Program-made: the position numbers and the translations under genes
The notes under the pieces: model-generated
The model's input: only the letters and a program-made list of their open reading frames with translations
Databases searched by the model: none
Told to the model about the DNA's origin: nothing
From: Solenopsis invicta
Taxonomy: Eukaryota > Arthropoda > Insecta > Hymenoptera > Formicidae
Assembly: GCF_016802725.1 (NCBI RefSeq)
Contig: NC_052677.1
Span: 18,546,329 to 18,610,328, forward strand
Length of the DNA stretch: 64,000 nt
Direction of reading: 5' to 3'
Part shown: one piece after another, positions 1-11,695 of the stretch
How positions within the stretch are numbered: the first letter of the stretch is position 1
Layout: each line of letters starts with the position of its first letter

Positions 1-721
1 CAAACAGGTGAGTGTATCTCGCACAGATGAAATAGCAGTCTCGTCTACTTGTGAAATAATCACAAATTAATCACGTGCTCATGATCAATCGTCGAAACCA
101 TTAAAAGTTACGTTTGAATATCTCTATCTCTTTCTATCTCTATACGTGAATAGGTTTACTGCATCAGTCGCTGAACGATCACCACATCACTGTTTACAGA
201 TGTGTCACATACCAAAGTAACGAAAAATTTTTAAATTTTACAGCTCGTTCTATTCTTACGTTTAAGTGTTTGTGTAAAATTTATGTGTGTATTTCTCTTC
301 TTAAAAATGATTTAATTTTTTGTTTGCTCTTGATTCTTATACAAAATCGCGTTTTATAATAAGGTAGCTATATGGCCTATACCTAATAAGCTTTGTGGTT
401 TTTTTTTAATTTTTTTGCTGAGGTTAAAATTAAAAACTAATGGCCAGATTCAAAGTAGGGAAATATTTCTAAACGTTAATTTAAAATATGGGACAATTTC
501 AAATATGTATGTGGATGCAGTGAAAATTTTTATAAAAGGTATTTTATGAAAGAGAGAAAAATATATAGTACATATGTACTCTATATGACCTAATTATATA
601 TTTTCCTCTCTTTCACAAAAAGTGTTTAAAAAATAGATAATAAAGTGATTCAATGTTACATTTACAAGGATTTTAATCAAAATTTTTATTTATACTACAA
701 TAATAAAACTGCGATAAATAT

Positions 722-985
722 TTGTACAAAGGTTCATTTGAATCCAATGACTCTAATTTAAAAGTTATTTACCTAAAGTTGCAGCAAATTTGGGCACTTT
801 TACTGCAAAAACTGTATAAATCAAAATTTTTATTTTCTTCTTTGCAATTGATTTTAAGGCTAAAATTTAAGCAATTGCGATCAAAATTTTTTGTCATTAA
901 TCAGGAAAATAAATCTAAGAAGCCTTCAATTTTTAAATTTGGATAACTTTTAGCTCGTATTGTATAGTATAGACAAAATATCCTT
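722..985 (+). repeat. diverged dispersed repeat, copy A
   Basis: GATAACTTTTAGCTCGTATT followed by GTATAG and AAAATATCCTT (942-984) resembles 37381-37420. Upstream, TTGCAG..CAAATTTG and AAATCAAAATTTTTA occur in the same order in both places. The type of element is not recognised. The small ORF inside is probably not a gene. Confidence 0.4.
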
Positions 986-1156
986 AAAAAATATAAAAAT
1001 AATAATACTCAATAAAATAATAACACTCAAGATAATAAATTGCAAATTAACATTTTTAATTTTCATACAAATTAAATTAAAGTATCATTTTTTACTTAGA
1101 AATGTACTTATATTAATTTATTTTTAGTTGTTTATTGACTGATGCAATGATCATTG

Positions 1157-1220
1157 TGGCGTCTATTATTAAAAACTGCGTAACTCGAATCTAATTCGTA
1201 GTTTTTAATAATAGACGCCA
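1157..1220. repeat. perfect 21-bp inverted repeat, 22-bp loop
   Basis: TGGCGTCTATTATTAAAAAC plus T (1157-1177) is repeated exactly inverted at 1200-1220. The 22-bp spacer has no clear pairing. Perfect arms suggest a recent origin or selection. It could be a very short foldback element. Confidence 0.7.
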
Positions 1221-2702
1221 AGGAAAGCGCGATGCCTTCTTCGAAAGAATTTATTTACGATATTACGTTGGGCATGCACAATTGTAAGGAGTATTCTTGT
1301 AAACTGAAGCCTTTATCGATTCAACGAGAGAATAGAGCAAGAAAAGAGAGAGTAGCGGCAGAGAAAAGAAGTAGGAAAAATCGACAGAGACGATGGAAAG
1401 AGGGACATGCGGTTGAAAAAGGAAAGAAGAAAAAGAAGAAGAACAGCGGAAAAGTGGTCGCGGATACAAGAGCACGAAATGTATGAATTTCCTATGCCCA
1501 GCTTCATTTCTCCCTGATCTCTCTTTTTCCGGTCGGGCACATTAACGCGGCGCAAACTAAGAGACATCGCTTCCGCACCGTCCTGCCCTGGAGATTAATA
1601 ACTTCCCTCTCGTTTACGCAGTCAGGAAACTTTCCGAAATATCCCGCTGCCGCGACGTCGTAGCCCGTTTAATGTCCGAAAAATTGAAATAACCATAAAA
1701 TCAACGTAAAAATCTCAAATTACTTAGAGCTCTTAAAAAGAGCTTGTTCAGAAATTATTTTAAGTGCTCAGCAAAATTGCAATAATTAAAAATATTAACT
1801 CCTTTTCCTTAAGCATTTCAATTACGTTACCAACTTCTCCACAACATCATTAAATCTTGCCAAGTGTCTAAATAAATGACTGCCTTTTCAATCTCTTTTT
1901 AGAACCATATTTTATATAGAGAGAAATCTTGGGATTTCTCTTTTTTCGGCAAAGTGGAAGATATAAGCGAGTCTGCCGAACGATAATATTTACATCTTCA
2001 TGTATCGATCCACGTAAGTCGATAACCGAGAGACACGCTCGTCGAACTAATGCATTTCTCCGATCCGTCCCGAGGAAACGTAATTCGACTCCAGCGAGGA
2101 GGGTTTGTGCGAAATCTCACGCGACTTAAAAACTTCTCCGCCACTTCACGTGCAACCAAGTTCGTTCTTCAAAGCGAGCAAAACACGCATGCAAAGAGCG
2201 CATTTTACGTAAATCGCAAACGCTGACGCAGGTTAATTTCTAACTTATTCTTGCAACCGCATCTGCTTATCTTGTAAGCGCAAATTGCATCGTAAACATT
2301 ATTTAAGAAATAATTCGCTAACTACTTTATAATTCTAGTTTATCCCCACCAGAGTTCGCGATTCAACTCATCTTTAAAATGAATTAAATTTATAATGACA
2401 AAATAATTTCCACTTTAGATGGAAAATTATTATTTTATTAAAATTTTTGTTTTACTACAACCAAAATAACTTGTTTATAATTTAAAATGTATAATTTAAC
2501 TCGTATTTTAAGAACAAAATGTATGGTGAATAATAGACCGAAATAAACGAGCAAAGGGATGTCAAATATAAATAATCTATATTTCTATTAATTAAAAAAC
2601 AAAATGTTTCGATTTTACAAAATCCTCTTCAGTCGCAATACAGTTAATAGCAGATTTCTCAAATCATTTCGAGATGAAAATGTTCCTTTAAGAAAAAGTG
2701 TC

Positions 2703-2785
2703 TTAATAAACTAATTCGTACATTCGTAACAGATGACATTTGATGAATCGTCATCAAATTACTGATATAGTAATTAGTTTATTAA
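2703..2785. repeat. nested inverted repeats
   Basis: TTAATAAACTAATT (2703-2716) is perfectly inverted at 2772-2785. A second inverted pair, GATGAC/GTCATC, lies inside at about 2732-2755. The whole segment can form a two-level hairpin. Confidence 0.5.
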
Positions 2786-5320
2786 AACATTTTGTCAATT
2801 ATTTTTTTCAACGATTAATATACCAAAATCGTCGAGGTTATAATAATTTTTAAATGAAAAAGATTTACAATTGACAAATCAAATTATCTGAAATTCACAA
2901 GCTTACATGTGACACAATAAAAATATATGCAATATTAAATAAAAAATAAGAATCTTATTTCAGAACATATTCATTATTACCATAGCACCTGATTGCGCGC
3001 ATTTTGGACAGTTAGACTTGTCAACTTTGAAATGCCCGTCTCATTTCAAAATTATTGGTAGCATCAATATTTTGGTGTTGGGATTTTCGGGATCAAAATT
3101 GGGATCAAAATGATTATCTGAAGAAGAAACGATGTGTTCAATGTTCTATGTTTAATGTTCTTATTTCAGAACTACTAATGACTAATATATATGTATTCCT
3201 TAAAGATTTATTATAATGCAAAGCTCTATTTCTGATTTTATCTGCACGATATTTTCAATATTGTTAAAAATTCAAAGAATGCAGTTGGTCCAGAATATCT
3301 TAAAAAAAAAAAAAACGACAATATTCAACATGTACAGTTGATATAAAGTTCACTAATCATCACAAGATATCGCTTTCATTTAATTGCGCTACCAGATATA
3401 CGCGCTATAAATTTCTTTCTTTTTATCTATGATTTTAGCTTTTTAACTACTGGCTGCTTGACCCTTTGAAGTTCGCTTGGTGCATCGGTTGATATCATCG
3501 GTTGATATAATCTATCGGCTATTCGCTTATATAATAGAGTTATATCACAGTAACCAATGATATCGTTAAATGAAAAGTATCGACATGGGGAGGGAGAAAA
3601 AGAGAATATGCAAAATAACGGCGATCGGGCTTTGGATCGGATGATGAAAAGATCGCCGCTAGACCACAGGACAACATGGTCCATAATACAGTATCGCGTT
3701 CAAGAGCACCGCTTTACAGTAAATTTTGCCTCGCTCGGCATTGGAAATAGCCAGCGCACTGGAACGATGAAAATGACGTTCTACTGATAATACCGAATTC
3801 GTGAAATTTTTATATCGAAAATTGTTACGCTCAAAATTTTTCAAATCGCTGACATAAATTTTTATTATGGAGATAGGAGAGGTACCAGGGAAAAAGAGAG
3901 ATGAAGAGAGGGAAGGAGAGTGGTATATGGAATCTATTGCCTCCCGGTGCAGAATTAAATGCAATATTAAAAGCTCTTGAATTACGCATTATTCGCGAAA
4001 AACTCTATGCCGCTCTATGCCCAGAAAAGAATCTAAAAGACAGCTAGATCAGCAGGAATTTCTAATCGAGAAGCAATCTGCGTGGAAGGTAACGAGAGTC
4101 GCGAGAGAGCAGTTTGACCGCCACCCTATACATAATGAAGTTACAAGAGGAAGAGGAAAAAAACCGAGCACGTACACGGGCCAGCCTGCTTCGCTCGCTT
4201 CGCTCGCACGTGAATTCCGAGAAGGACGCGTGTTTCTGCATGCGGGCCCGCTGAATAATGAAACGATTCCCGAGTCCGAGAGAGCGTGCTCGTCGATTTC
4301 GTCGTATCACGCCGCCTCGTGCACAAACTCCGTTCTTTAAATCGCAGCGCGCGACTACTCTCCCATCGTTAACGCTCGTCGACGATCGCCGGTCGACCTT
4401 TCATGGAATCTAAATTGTTCGTATGTCCCTATTTAAATCCCCGCTCGGCGCAAATTAATTCTGGAGATGTACGCAAAGTTCCGCGGATGCGCTCTTAATT
4501 AACCGTGAAATGTACGTGTGGGCTTTATGTGATCTCAATGTATAAATCTTTACGCCATCTCGAATTCGCGCCTTTAAAGTGACTGAATTAAAACCTTTAT
4601 GCCGTTTCCTAACCGTATTCAATGGCAATAAAAAGACATCGAGGAGATCGAGAAAAAACTTTAATCAAGTTTAACGTTTCTAGAAAGAATCGTTGAATAT
4701 CATTGAGCAAGATATTGCTTAATTAACGCAGTAATATTATTATTTAACTTTTTTATATCTTTAACATATTCATTTTATATTTTATGTTTAAGATGCACAG
4801 ACACATTAAATTCTTGTATGAATATGATATCAAAGATATAATTTTAAATTAAATATATATGTAATAGTAACAATTATTTCTTCATAATATAATTGTTGAC
4901 TTTCCAAGAAATGATTTACGTGCAAAATTATACGCGTATACGGTCCTGATTTTGAACCACACACAATTGTACATGGGAAATTCCGCATTTCCATAATTAC
5001 AGTGCTACCCAAAATCTACCATTGATAAATAAATGATAATCATGATGTATTAGCATTTATTAATAGCATTAATTGTCCAATTTGTTACTCATAAACGGAT
5101 TGTATACAGTAGCCACAATGCTACCGGAGGTCAATTAATGTTTACGCCGTAGTTATTAATTGAATCGGACCACGTTTATGTCAACGAGTAATAACGATTC
5201 TATTTTCCCTAATTTTCATTTTGATAGTTTGCATTTCGCGAAAGAGAAGATGATGTATTCTATTTGTAACGAGAAATATCGGTGTTCTCATTATTTATAT
5301 AAAAATGATTACTGATATTA

Positions 5321-5580
5321 GGTAAAGTCCCAGTGTACATTTAAGTCCGATTGTATTGTATATTTAAAAAAAAGCAGTTATTATAAAATATTTATAGATA
5401 GAAATGTTATAGAAAATTTTTTCGTTTTTAATATTTAATAAGCTGACAATCATTTTTTTCTTTTATTTAAAGAGTAACATTTATCATGTAAAAAGATTTT
5501 AAAAAGGTATCACTCTCGGTATCACTTTGATAAAAAAAACCGTTTTAAAAATTAAATGTTCGGTCACTGGGACAGTTACC
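5321..5580. mobile_element. 260-bp element with GGTAA..TCCCAGTG termini
   Basis: The left end GGTAAAGTCCCAGTGTACAT and the right end read on the minus strand, GGTAACTGTCCCAGTGACCG, share about 17 bp of inverted similarity. Both then carry an ACATTTAA motif. The interior is AT-rich without an ORF. A target duplication is not evident, so the boundaries are approximate. Confidence 0.55.
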
Positions 5581-6939
5581 TCACATGCAAACCATTTTTA
5601 AATAAAGTAACGTAAAGAGATAGTAAAAAATTTCATTCACATATAAAAAATGCATTGTTTTTAACATTAAGTATACAATAATATATTGAATAAAAATGTA
5701 ATTTAAAAATATAATTTTGACATAAAATTATTATATCAAATCATAAAAGTATTAATCATAAATTAATTGTTAAGCTTGTATTTATACATAATTATTAAAT
5801 ATATTATTGTATAATTAATTTAAAAAATAATTGTTTCATTGTGCCGCTGGTAAATAATTTCTTATATATATTCATAAAAAAATGGTATTGTTATTACCAT
5901 AAATTCATATTGAATCGCCGTGAATGAATCAAGTGTAAAATCCAATTAATTACAATCATAATTTTAGACTCGCCGATTCGCCGTTATTTCACCGTTCTCT
6001 GCTTTTGCCAGGTAATCCATGCCGTTTTCCATTAGGGGCTGTGCTTTCTCATTTCTTTTCAATATCCACAATATGCAAAGAAAATGGGAAAGACAACAGG
6101 ACAAAAGAAATGGGAACACAACACTTACTTCACGTAGCTACGATAATCGACGTTCCTATTCGGCATTGACACTTTTATCTTAATGATCCACATGTGTATA
6201 TATCGCGTACACTGCATCGTTTCATTATCACTCGCGTTGGGACACGATGCAATCACGGCGTTACTCTCGGCCGATGTTTCTCTCTTATACAAGCACTCCT
6301 GAAACTCACGTACAAAGCTTGCGCCAAACTGCGCGCGATTCGTGATTCGAGTTAGTTCGAAATTCGTGGTTAGCTATTTGTATGAGATTTGAGAATATTG
6401 TGAATGGATACATTCGTCTAGTTTGCATTCGACGCCTGGGCACCGTACTATTCGTACCAATTGGCCGGCTCGAAGCGGTTGTTTGCTTTTTTTTAAGGGA
6501 CACATCAAAGGACCACGAATCGCCGCGTGAATCGCGCATACTTCGTGACGAAAACGCGACGCGATCGCGTCGAAGAGCGTCTTGGCAATGAGGCCATTAT
6601 AGCGACTAACAAAGGCGCCCCCAGAAACCACCGTCGAGAAACCGAGAGAATTCGATGAGATTTGTCGCCGCTACTCGATGCGCGTTGATCCGCGCATCGA
6701 TCGAATATCGATCGACCGCCGTCTTTCGCGAGCCGCTTATACCTCCGGGACGTAATCCTGCGACAACAATCATCTTGAAATTCGCGTGACTTGCCATTCG
6801 GTGATGAGCGAACGTGCGAGCGTACGGCGAATTCACACGTTAATCGTCGAAGCGACGCGACCGTTCGGCAGCCGTTCGGCGAATAGCGCAGACGGCACGG
6901 TCTTATGGCTCTTCCACACTGGAACCACGCGGAAACGCT
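5581..6939. other. no gene recognised
   Basis: AT-rich to about 6000, then CpG-rich from 6300. The ORFs of 60-157 codons on both strands overlap one another and resemble no family I know. CpG-rich sequence has few stops, which explains them. Confidence 0.5.
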
Positions 6940-7530
6940 TGCCACGTGGCAGGAGCTGTTACTAGCGACGGGGTCCACCCGCGAATCGTCAAGGAGTTAA
7001 ACGTTTCGGCGATTAGCGTATTGTTTCACTCGATCGCGACGGGATTTACGTGCCAATCGTCAAGGTTAAGGAACCAAACGTTTCAGCGATTTGCGGAGGT
7101 GTTACTGGCGAAGGAGGTTCGGAACTGTACCATCGGTGAGTTCAGAGCGAAGCCTGTATCGAACACTATAATTATATCAAATCTCGCGTAATCGGGGAAA
7201 CGATTCGTCCTGGCGGCAAGGTATTACCCGGTAAACTTATCTCTACGGTATTCACGGCGACGAGACGCGTGCACTGTCGAGCGCCTGCAGGGATACACTT
7301 CGCCAAGAGCGCGACCCGCTCGCCAGGAGTACGAGTCGCTGGCGAGCCTGCCTTATCACACTTCACGGCGTTCAGTGGCAGTGAGAAATGCTGGAGTCGG
7401 TTGCGACCTATACGTTCGATCGAATGTTTTTGTCGAATCTCACGTATTTATGTATGATTGACGCAACCGGAGAAGCGACCTGATCCATTTTGGCGGCAAG
7501 ATATTACTCGGTAACCTGTCTGCCATACGA
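6940..7530 (+). repeat. locally duplicated GC-rich segment
   Basis: AATCGTCAAGGAGTTAAACG followed by TTTCGGCGATT (6984-7014) recurs with changes at 7055-7091 (AATCGTCAAGGTTAAGGAAC, then AAACGTTTCAGCGATT). GTTACTAGCGACGG recurs as GTTACTGGCGAAGG near 7102. TGGCGGCAAGGTATTACCCG (7211) recurs as TGGCGGCAAGATATTACTCG (7491). These are diverged direct repeats in a CpG-rich stretch. Short ORFs on both strands here look like nothing I know. Confidence 0.6.
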
Positions 7531-7617
7531 TAATCCCACGGTCGTGTAGAATCGAAATGCTTCGTCGATCGACAAACGACAACATGGTACGCGCCGTAGA
7601 ATTATAGATTCAGAATG

Positions 7618-7757
7618 GATTCCAATCGGAATTATTTCCTAGATTTCGATTGCGTTTTCTGGAGAAAACGAAATAATTCCGATCGGAATTCGTCGATTAT
7701 TTGGAACAGAGTACGTATTATGAAATTGTTCAGAATAGATTCCGATCGGAATTATTC
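7618..7757. repeat. three-copy ATTCCGATCGGAATTATT repeat with central hairpin
   Basis: GATTCCAATCGGAATTATTT (7618-7637) is inverted at 7671-7690 and repeated directly at 7738-7757, each time preceded by or near TTCAGAAT. Between the first two copies lies CGTTTTCT-GG-AGAAAACG (7653-7670), a perfect 8-bp stem with a 2-base loop. Confidence 0.75.
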
Positions 7758-8372
7758 GATTATTTCCTTGATTTTCATTGTGTAAGGGCCTCTAATTAAT
7801 CGATACTGCACACTTCGAAGGGTCATAAACTTTTGCTGAAATATTGGAAAATTTTGCTACGTACAGATTTAAAAATAATTTTTTGTTACACTATCAAAAT
7901 AATTATATAAGCCGTTCACAAACTAATTGTCAAAATGTCAAAACTTTTTACAGTATGTTACCACTGTGTTTGAAGGTTCTACATAATTATTTTCATCGAC
8001 AAAATTAATTTTGCATCTGTATTTAGTTAAATATTTAGATATTTCGATAAAACTGTTTCTTTCGTGCACAAATCCGAAGTAGCAGACTAATGCCATAAAC
8101 GACTTACGGTTGCATTTTGATATTCACTGCCAGTGCTGAAAATCTGTAGTGCACGTAACGTTTACTCTGTTTAATAACGTTTTTTGGAAAGCAGAAGAAA
8201 AGAATGAAAAAGTGCAAGCGTTTGCTCTCGGTCTTATCTCAACACAATAATAAACAGAAGCATTGTTTACTTCTCGGTTTTTGGAGCTAAAGTCCTAGAA
8301 TGAAATGATAACTTTCAATCGGATTTACATTTGTGCTATTACAGAGAAATTTTCTATTCCTATCGTTTCTTA

Positions 8373-8615
8373 CACTGAAAGATTGATTTTGTTGAAATTC
8401 AAGTATGAAAATAATTATATTGGATCATTAAAATAACTACATTGCGCTGAAATAAAAGATTTGATAATAAATTATTACCAAATTTGGTAATGTTATTAAA
8501 TTTGGCAATAATTATCAAATTTTTTTTTCAATGCAATATATTTATTTTAATGATTCAATATAATTATTTTCGTATCCACATTTCAACAAAATCGTTCTTT
8601 CCATTTCTTTCAGTG
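8373..8615. mobile_element. palindromic MITE with CACTGAAAG ends, TA flanks
   Basis: The element starts CACTGAAAG and ends CTTTCAGTG, with TA on both sides (8371-8372 and 8616-8617). The two arms match for about 90 bp, for example GATTTTGTTGAAAT and GAAAATAATTATATTG on both, with a ten-base gap near one end. The centre is also palindromic around ATTACCAAATTTGGTAAT, so almost the whole element folds back. It has no ORF. The structure fits a non-autonomous Tc1/mariner-type element. Confidence 0.85.
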
Positions 8616-8724
8616 TAATAGTAGCTTACTTAAGCAATTAAATATTAGTTTGATCGTGTATGTTTTTTGAGTTTTTTCTATCTAATTTGTCGAGTTATTT
8701 AATCCATTTAATTTTTGTTTTATA

Positions 8725-8926
8725 CACTGTGTAAAGAAACGTTGTTAAATGTAATGTAACGGAAGCACATTTCAAGCAGGTACATTCAAAACATTTAATG
8801 TTGTTAAAAGTGCATTAAATTTCATGCACATGTGCACAATGTAGCTTTCAGTTATAGATACATTAAATTTAATGTGCTTGTGTAACTTAAAAGTATACAT
8901 TGAATTTTATGACATTTTTAACAGTG
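8725..8926. mobile_element. second MITE with CACTGT ends, TA(TA) flanks
   Basis: The left end CACTGTGTAAAGAAACG and the right end read on the minus strand, CACTGTTAAAAATGTC, are related. Further in, both arms carry an AAGCACATT motif. TATA flanks both sides, so the target duplication is TA or TATA. The element lies about 110 bp from the previous one and shares its CACTG terminus, but the interiors differ. No coding capacity. Confidence 0.65.
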
Positions 8927-8943
8927 TATATAATTATATAATA

Positions 8944-8976
8944 TGTGTGTGTGTGTGTGTGTGTGTGCGTGTGTGT
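8944..8976 (+). repeat. (GT)n microsatellite
   Basis: A GT tract with one GC interruption lies just right of the MITE at 8725-8926. Confidence 0.95.
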
Positions 8977-11578
8977 AAGAAATATTAAATTATTTATGTA
9001 TAAGAAGTACGAAATCTAATATTAAATAATCGCATTAAATAAATGCATCATATATAAATTGAAAACATAAGCTAATAACAATTTCGATAAATCAGATAGA
9101 TAATATCAATTTTGCAATCAGATAGATACTAATTAATTCTTCGTGGTCATACCTCTTGAAAATTCCATAATAATCACACCGGAATCAAAATGACTCCAGC
9201 ACGTTTAATTGGTTGCCGTATTTATAGCTCTTTGAATTAAAATAAAACTGAATATACTTTAAACATAAAACATAGAAATATAACAATTTTATAAAGATTT
9301 TAATTGTAACATATTTAAAAAAAATCGTAAAATAAAACATAAAAAATAAATGAATTTTACTAAAAAAATTTATAACTTTTTAAATTTTTTATTTTTTTTC
9401 TTGTAAAAAATTGAACTTAGAAACCAGAGAGCTTCAAACTTTTTTTAGCATCAAATTAGGTTAAAGACGATTGCTCAATTATATAACTAACATGGAAAAC
9501 AGTTTAACAAATATGAATTTATGAACCAAAAGCACTTTAGGAATGTTCAGATTTTTTCTTATCTAATTCTATCGATTTTTTTTACACAGGAATATGCTAT
9601 AATAAATTTTTCAGCACCGACAGTATATATCAGATCGCAGCCGTAGAATCTATTTCGGTCTATTAGACGTCACTGTCTCTTAACGTCACTCCGCTTCCTG
9701 GGAATACACGTGTGCGTAATTCGTTCCCACAAGGAACCAGGATACGTTATAGAGTAACGCGCACGATCGACTTGTCCTTATGGCACGACAGAAACTGCGT
9801 GCGCGAGACGTCTCGCGCCCGACAGCGATTGCCAGAAATTCCGAGAATCACTCGGCAGACTCACGTTTGTTTTTCGATGACCCATTTTCTCGAAAGGCAC
9901 TTTCTGCCGCCCGATTGGAAGGATACGCTTGTTTATTATCAAAGCCGTGATTTTATAAAATTTACGCTCAAGTGATCTTCGAACGCCCCAATTTAATTTT
10001 TTCCTCGTACTAATGAATAAATAGTAAATAACTAATTGTAAGTTTTTAATATCTATTAAACTACTAAAATATACTTAGGGACAAAGACATCAAAAGACAT
10101 GAAAAAGTAAAACATTTTATTACATAAAGAGACCCTAGAGCTTCAGTCCCAAAAGCTCACAGATAAACACGTTACAATTTATTATTGCATTTAGTCAAGA
10201 TCGGGAACGAATGCACGCGCCTTTTTCATTCTTTTCTCCTGCTTTCCGTACACGAAAAGCGACATTATTGAAATATGAAATGCTTGTAACGCGTTTTTCT
10301 TTTTTGATATTATTTAGCGTAAAAGTATTTAGCGGTCCCTCATCTAGGAAAAACATGTTTACATCCTTGTGCATGATTGCATTGAATTAACATTGGAAAT
10401 GTGAGGAATTTGTTTTCGTTTTTTTTTTCTCAGTCGAGAGAAATATTGTCAAACGAAATATCAATTTCGAAATTCTTCTCTCTCTCGATGATACAAAAGT
10501 ATGGGTATATCCAATGGGAAGGAAGAGGTTCAAATCTCTTTCTCTGAAATTTTATATTTATTTATTAATTTTTAGAAATCTGAAATGTAACACACATACG
10601 ATATTTAAAATAAAATTATAAAATATGTACCAGAAACTTGGTTAAAATATAAAACTAAAGATAGATCATAAATAGTTATTTAAAATAATATCTACTAAAT
10701 AACTATATTTTATTTTATTTTAAGCATATTTTAAACAATATTATTTTGAATAGTCCTGTTTATTTTTATTTAAAAATATAACTGTACTTTTGAATAATTA
10801 AAAAACTCTACCTTGAAAAAAATAAAAGAGTATTTGCAATAAGCAGTCTTACTCTTATCATTTTTTTTTTTTTTCGATCGCCGATCAAGTGGGCATTGTC
10901 GGACGAGTATCGGGGGTTGATTGATTTGATAATGCGTTTTTCCCTTGATGATACGATAATATTTGGTAATCACTCGTCGATCGACGTAGCACGATAATCG
11001 CCGAAGAGATTATTACGCGGATATTACATACGTCAAGCCTATCAAAATTGAAATATTGCCGGCGATTTTTTCGCTGTCCTGGGATTATCGACGCGTTTCT
11101 CTCGTTCTTTCCGCTCATCGAAAATGAACACGTGGTTGAAATGAACATGTGTATGCGAAGGTAAATACGGCGTCGGCAATGTAATGTTAAATTGCGTATC
11201 GTGTAAATTTGCGTGCGCGATCGCAATCGATTGCATTTTACGCGAGTCACGATTTGTCGAGTGCGCGTGTGCATCGATGTGGACGAATCGTCTTCCTCGA
11301 ATTTCGAGGCGAACAGAAATTGGCATCGATGGAATAACAATGCACGACGGATGCAACTGGTGAGCGAATTATTTATGCAACTTCTTTTTTGAATTTTATT
11401 CAAATTTTATTCGAGAAAGCGTAATGAACGCATTGAAAAAATTGATCTCGCGCAAGAGATTCGAAATCTCGTTACTCGGACGTCTGAGAGTTAAAAATTT
11501 ACACGTCAGATTATTATTATTACACCAGCTGCTTGAAGGATTACAATATGAATGTCACGAGAAATGGACATTAATGTC

Positions 11579-11695
11579 CATTTCTACCAATGCAGATTAA
11601 TTTTAATCTCGATTTAACTTACTTTTCATCTTTTTCTAAAAATTAGATCGAGTAAATTAAACCGAGATTAATGTTAATCTACATTAATAGAAATG
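11579..11695. mobile_element. 117-bp TIR element, CATTTCTA ends
   Basis: The left arm of about 43 bp (CATTTCTACCAATGCAGATT then TTAATCTCGATTTAA) is repeated inverted at the right end (CATTTCTATTAATGTAGATT then TTAATCTCGGTTTAA). The spacer is about 30 bp. A perfect 22-bp palindrome, AAATGGACATTAATGTCCATTT, overlaps the left edge at 11562-11583. Confidence 0.6.

Larger units (their letters stand above)
1..5320. other. no gene seen, apart from the repeats listed
   Basis: The sequence is mostly AT-rich, with more GC-rich patches near 1230-1700, 1960-2280 and 4000-4500. Short tandem motifs occur at 3481-3510 (ATCGGTTGATAT twice) and at 4190-4207 (CTTCGCTCG twice). A donor-like CAG|GTGAGT opens the window. 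No coding exon was recognised. Confidence 0.5.

Noticed and set aside
6505..6978. 157-codon minus-strand ORF
   Set aside because: It lies in CpG-rich DNA where stops are rare, overlaps other ORFs on both strands, is arginine- and serine-rich, and shows no recognisable domain.
10520..10550. tRNA B-box-like GGTTCAAATCT
   Set aside because: The T-loop would be 8 nt, and there is no A box, D arm or acceptor stem at the right distance.
10885..11403. 172-codon minus-strand ORF
   Set aside because: No domain was recognised, and another frame on the same strand is open across most of it, as expected for low stop density.
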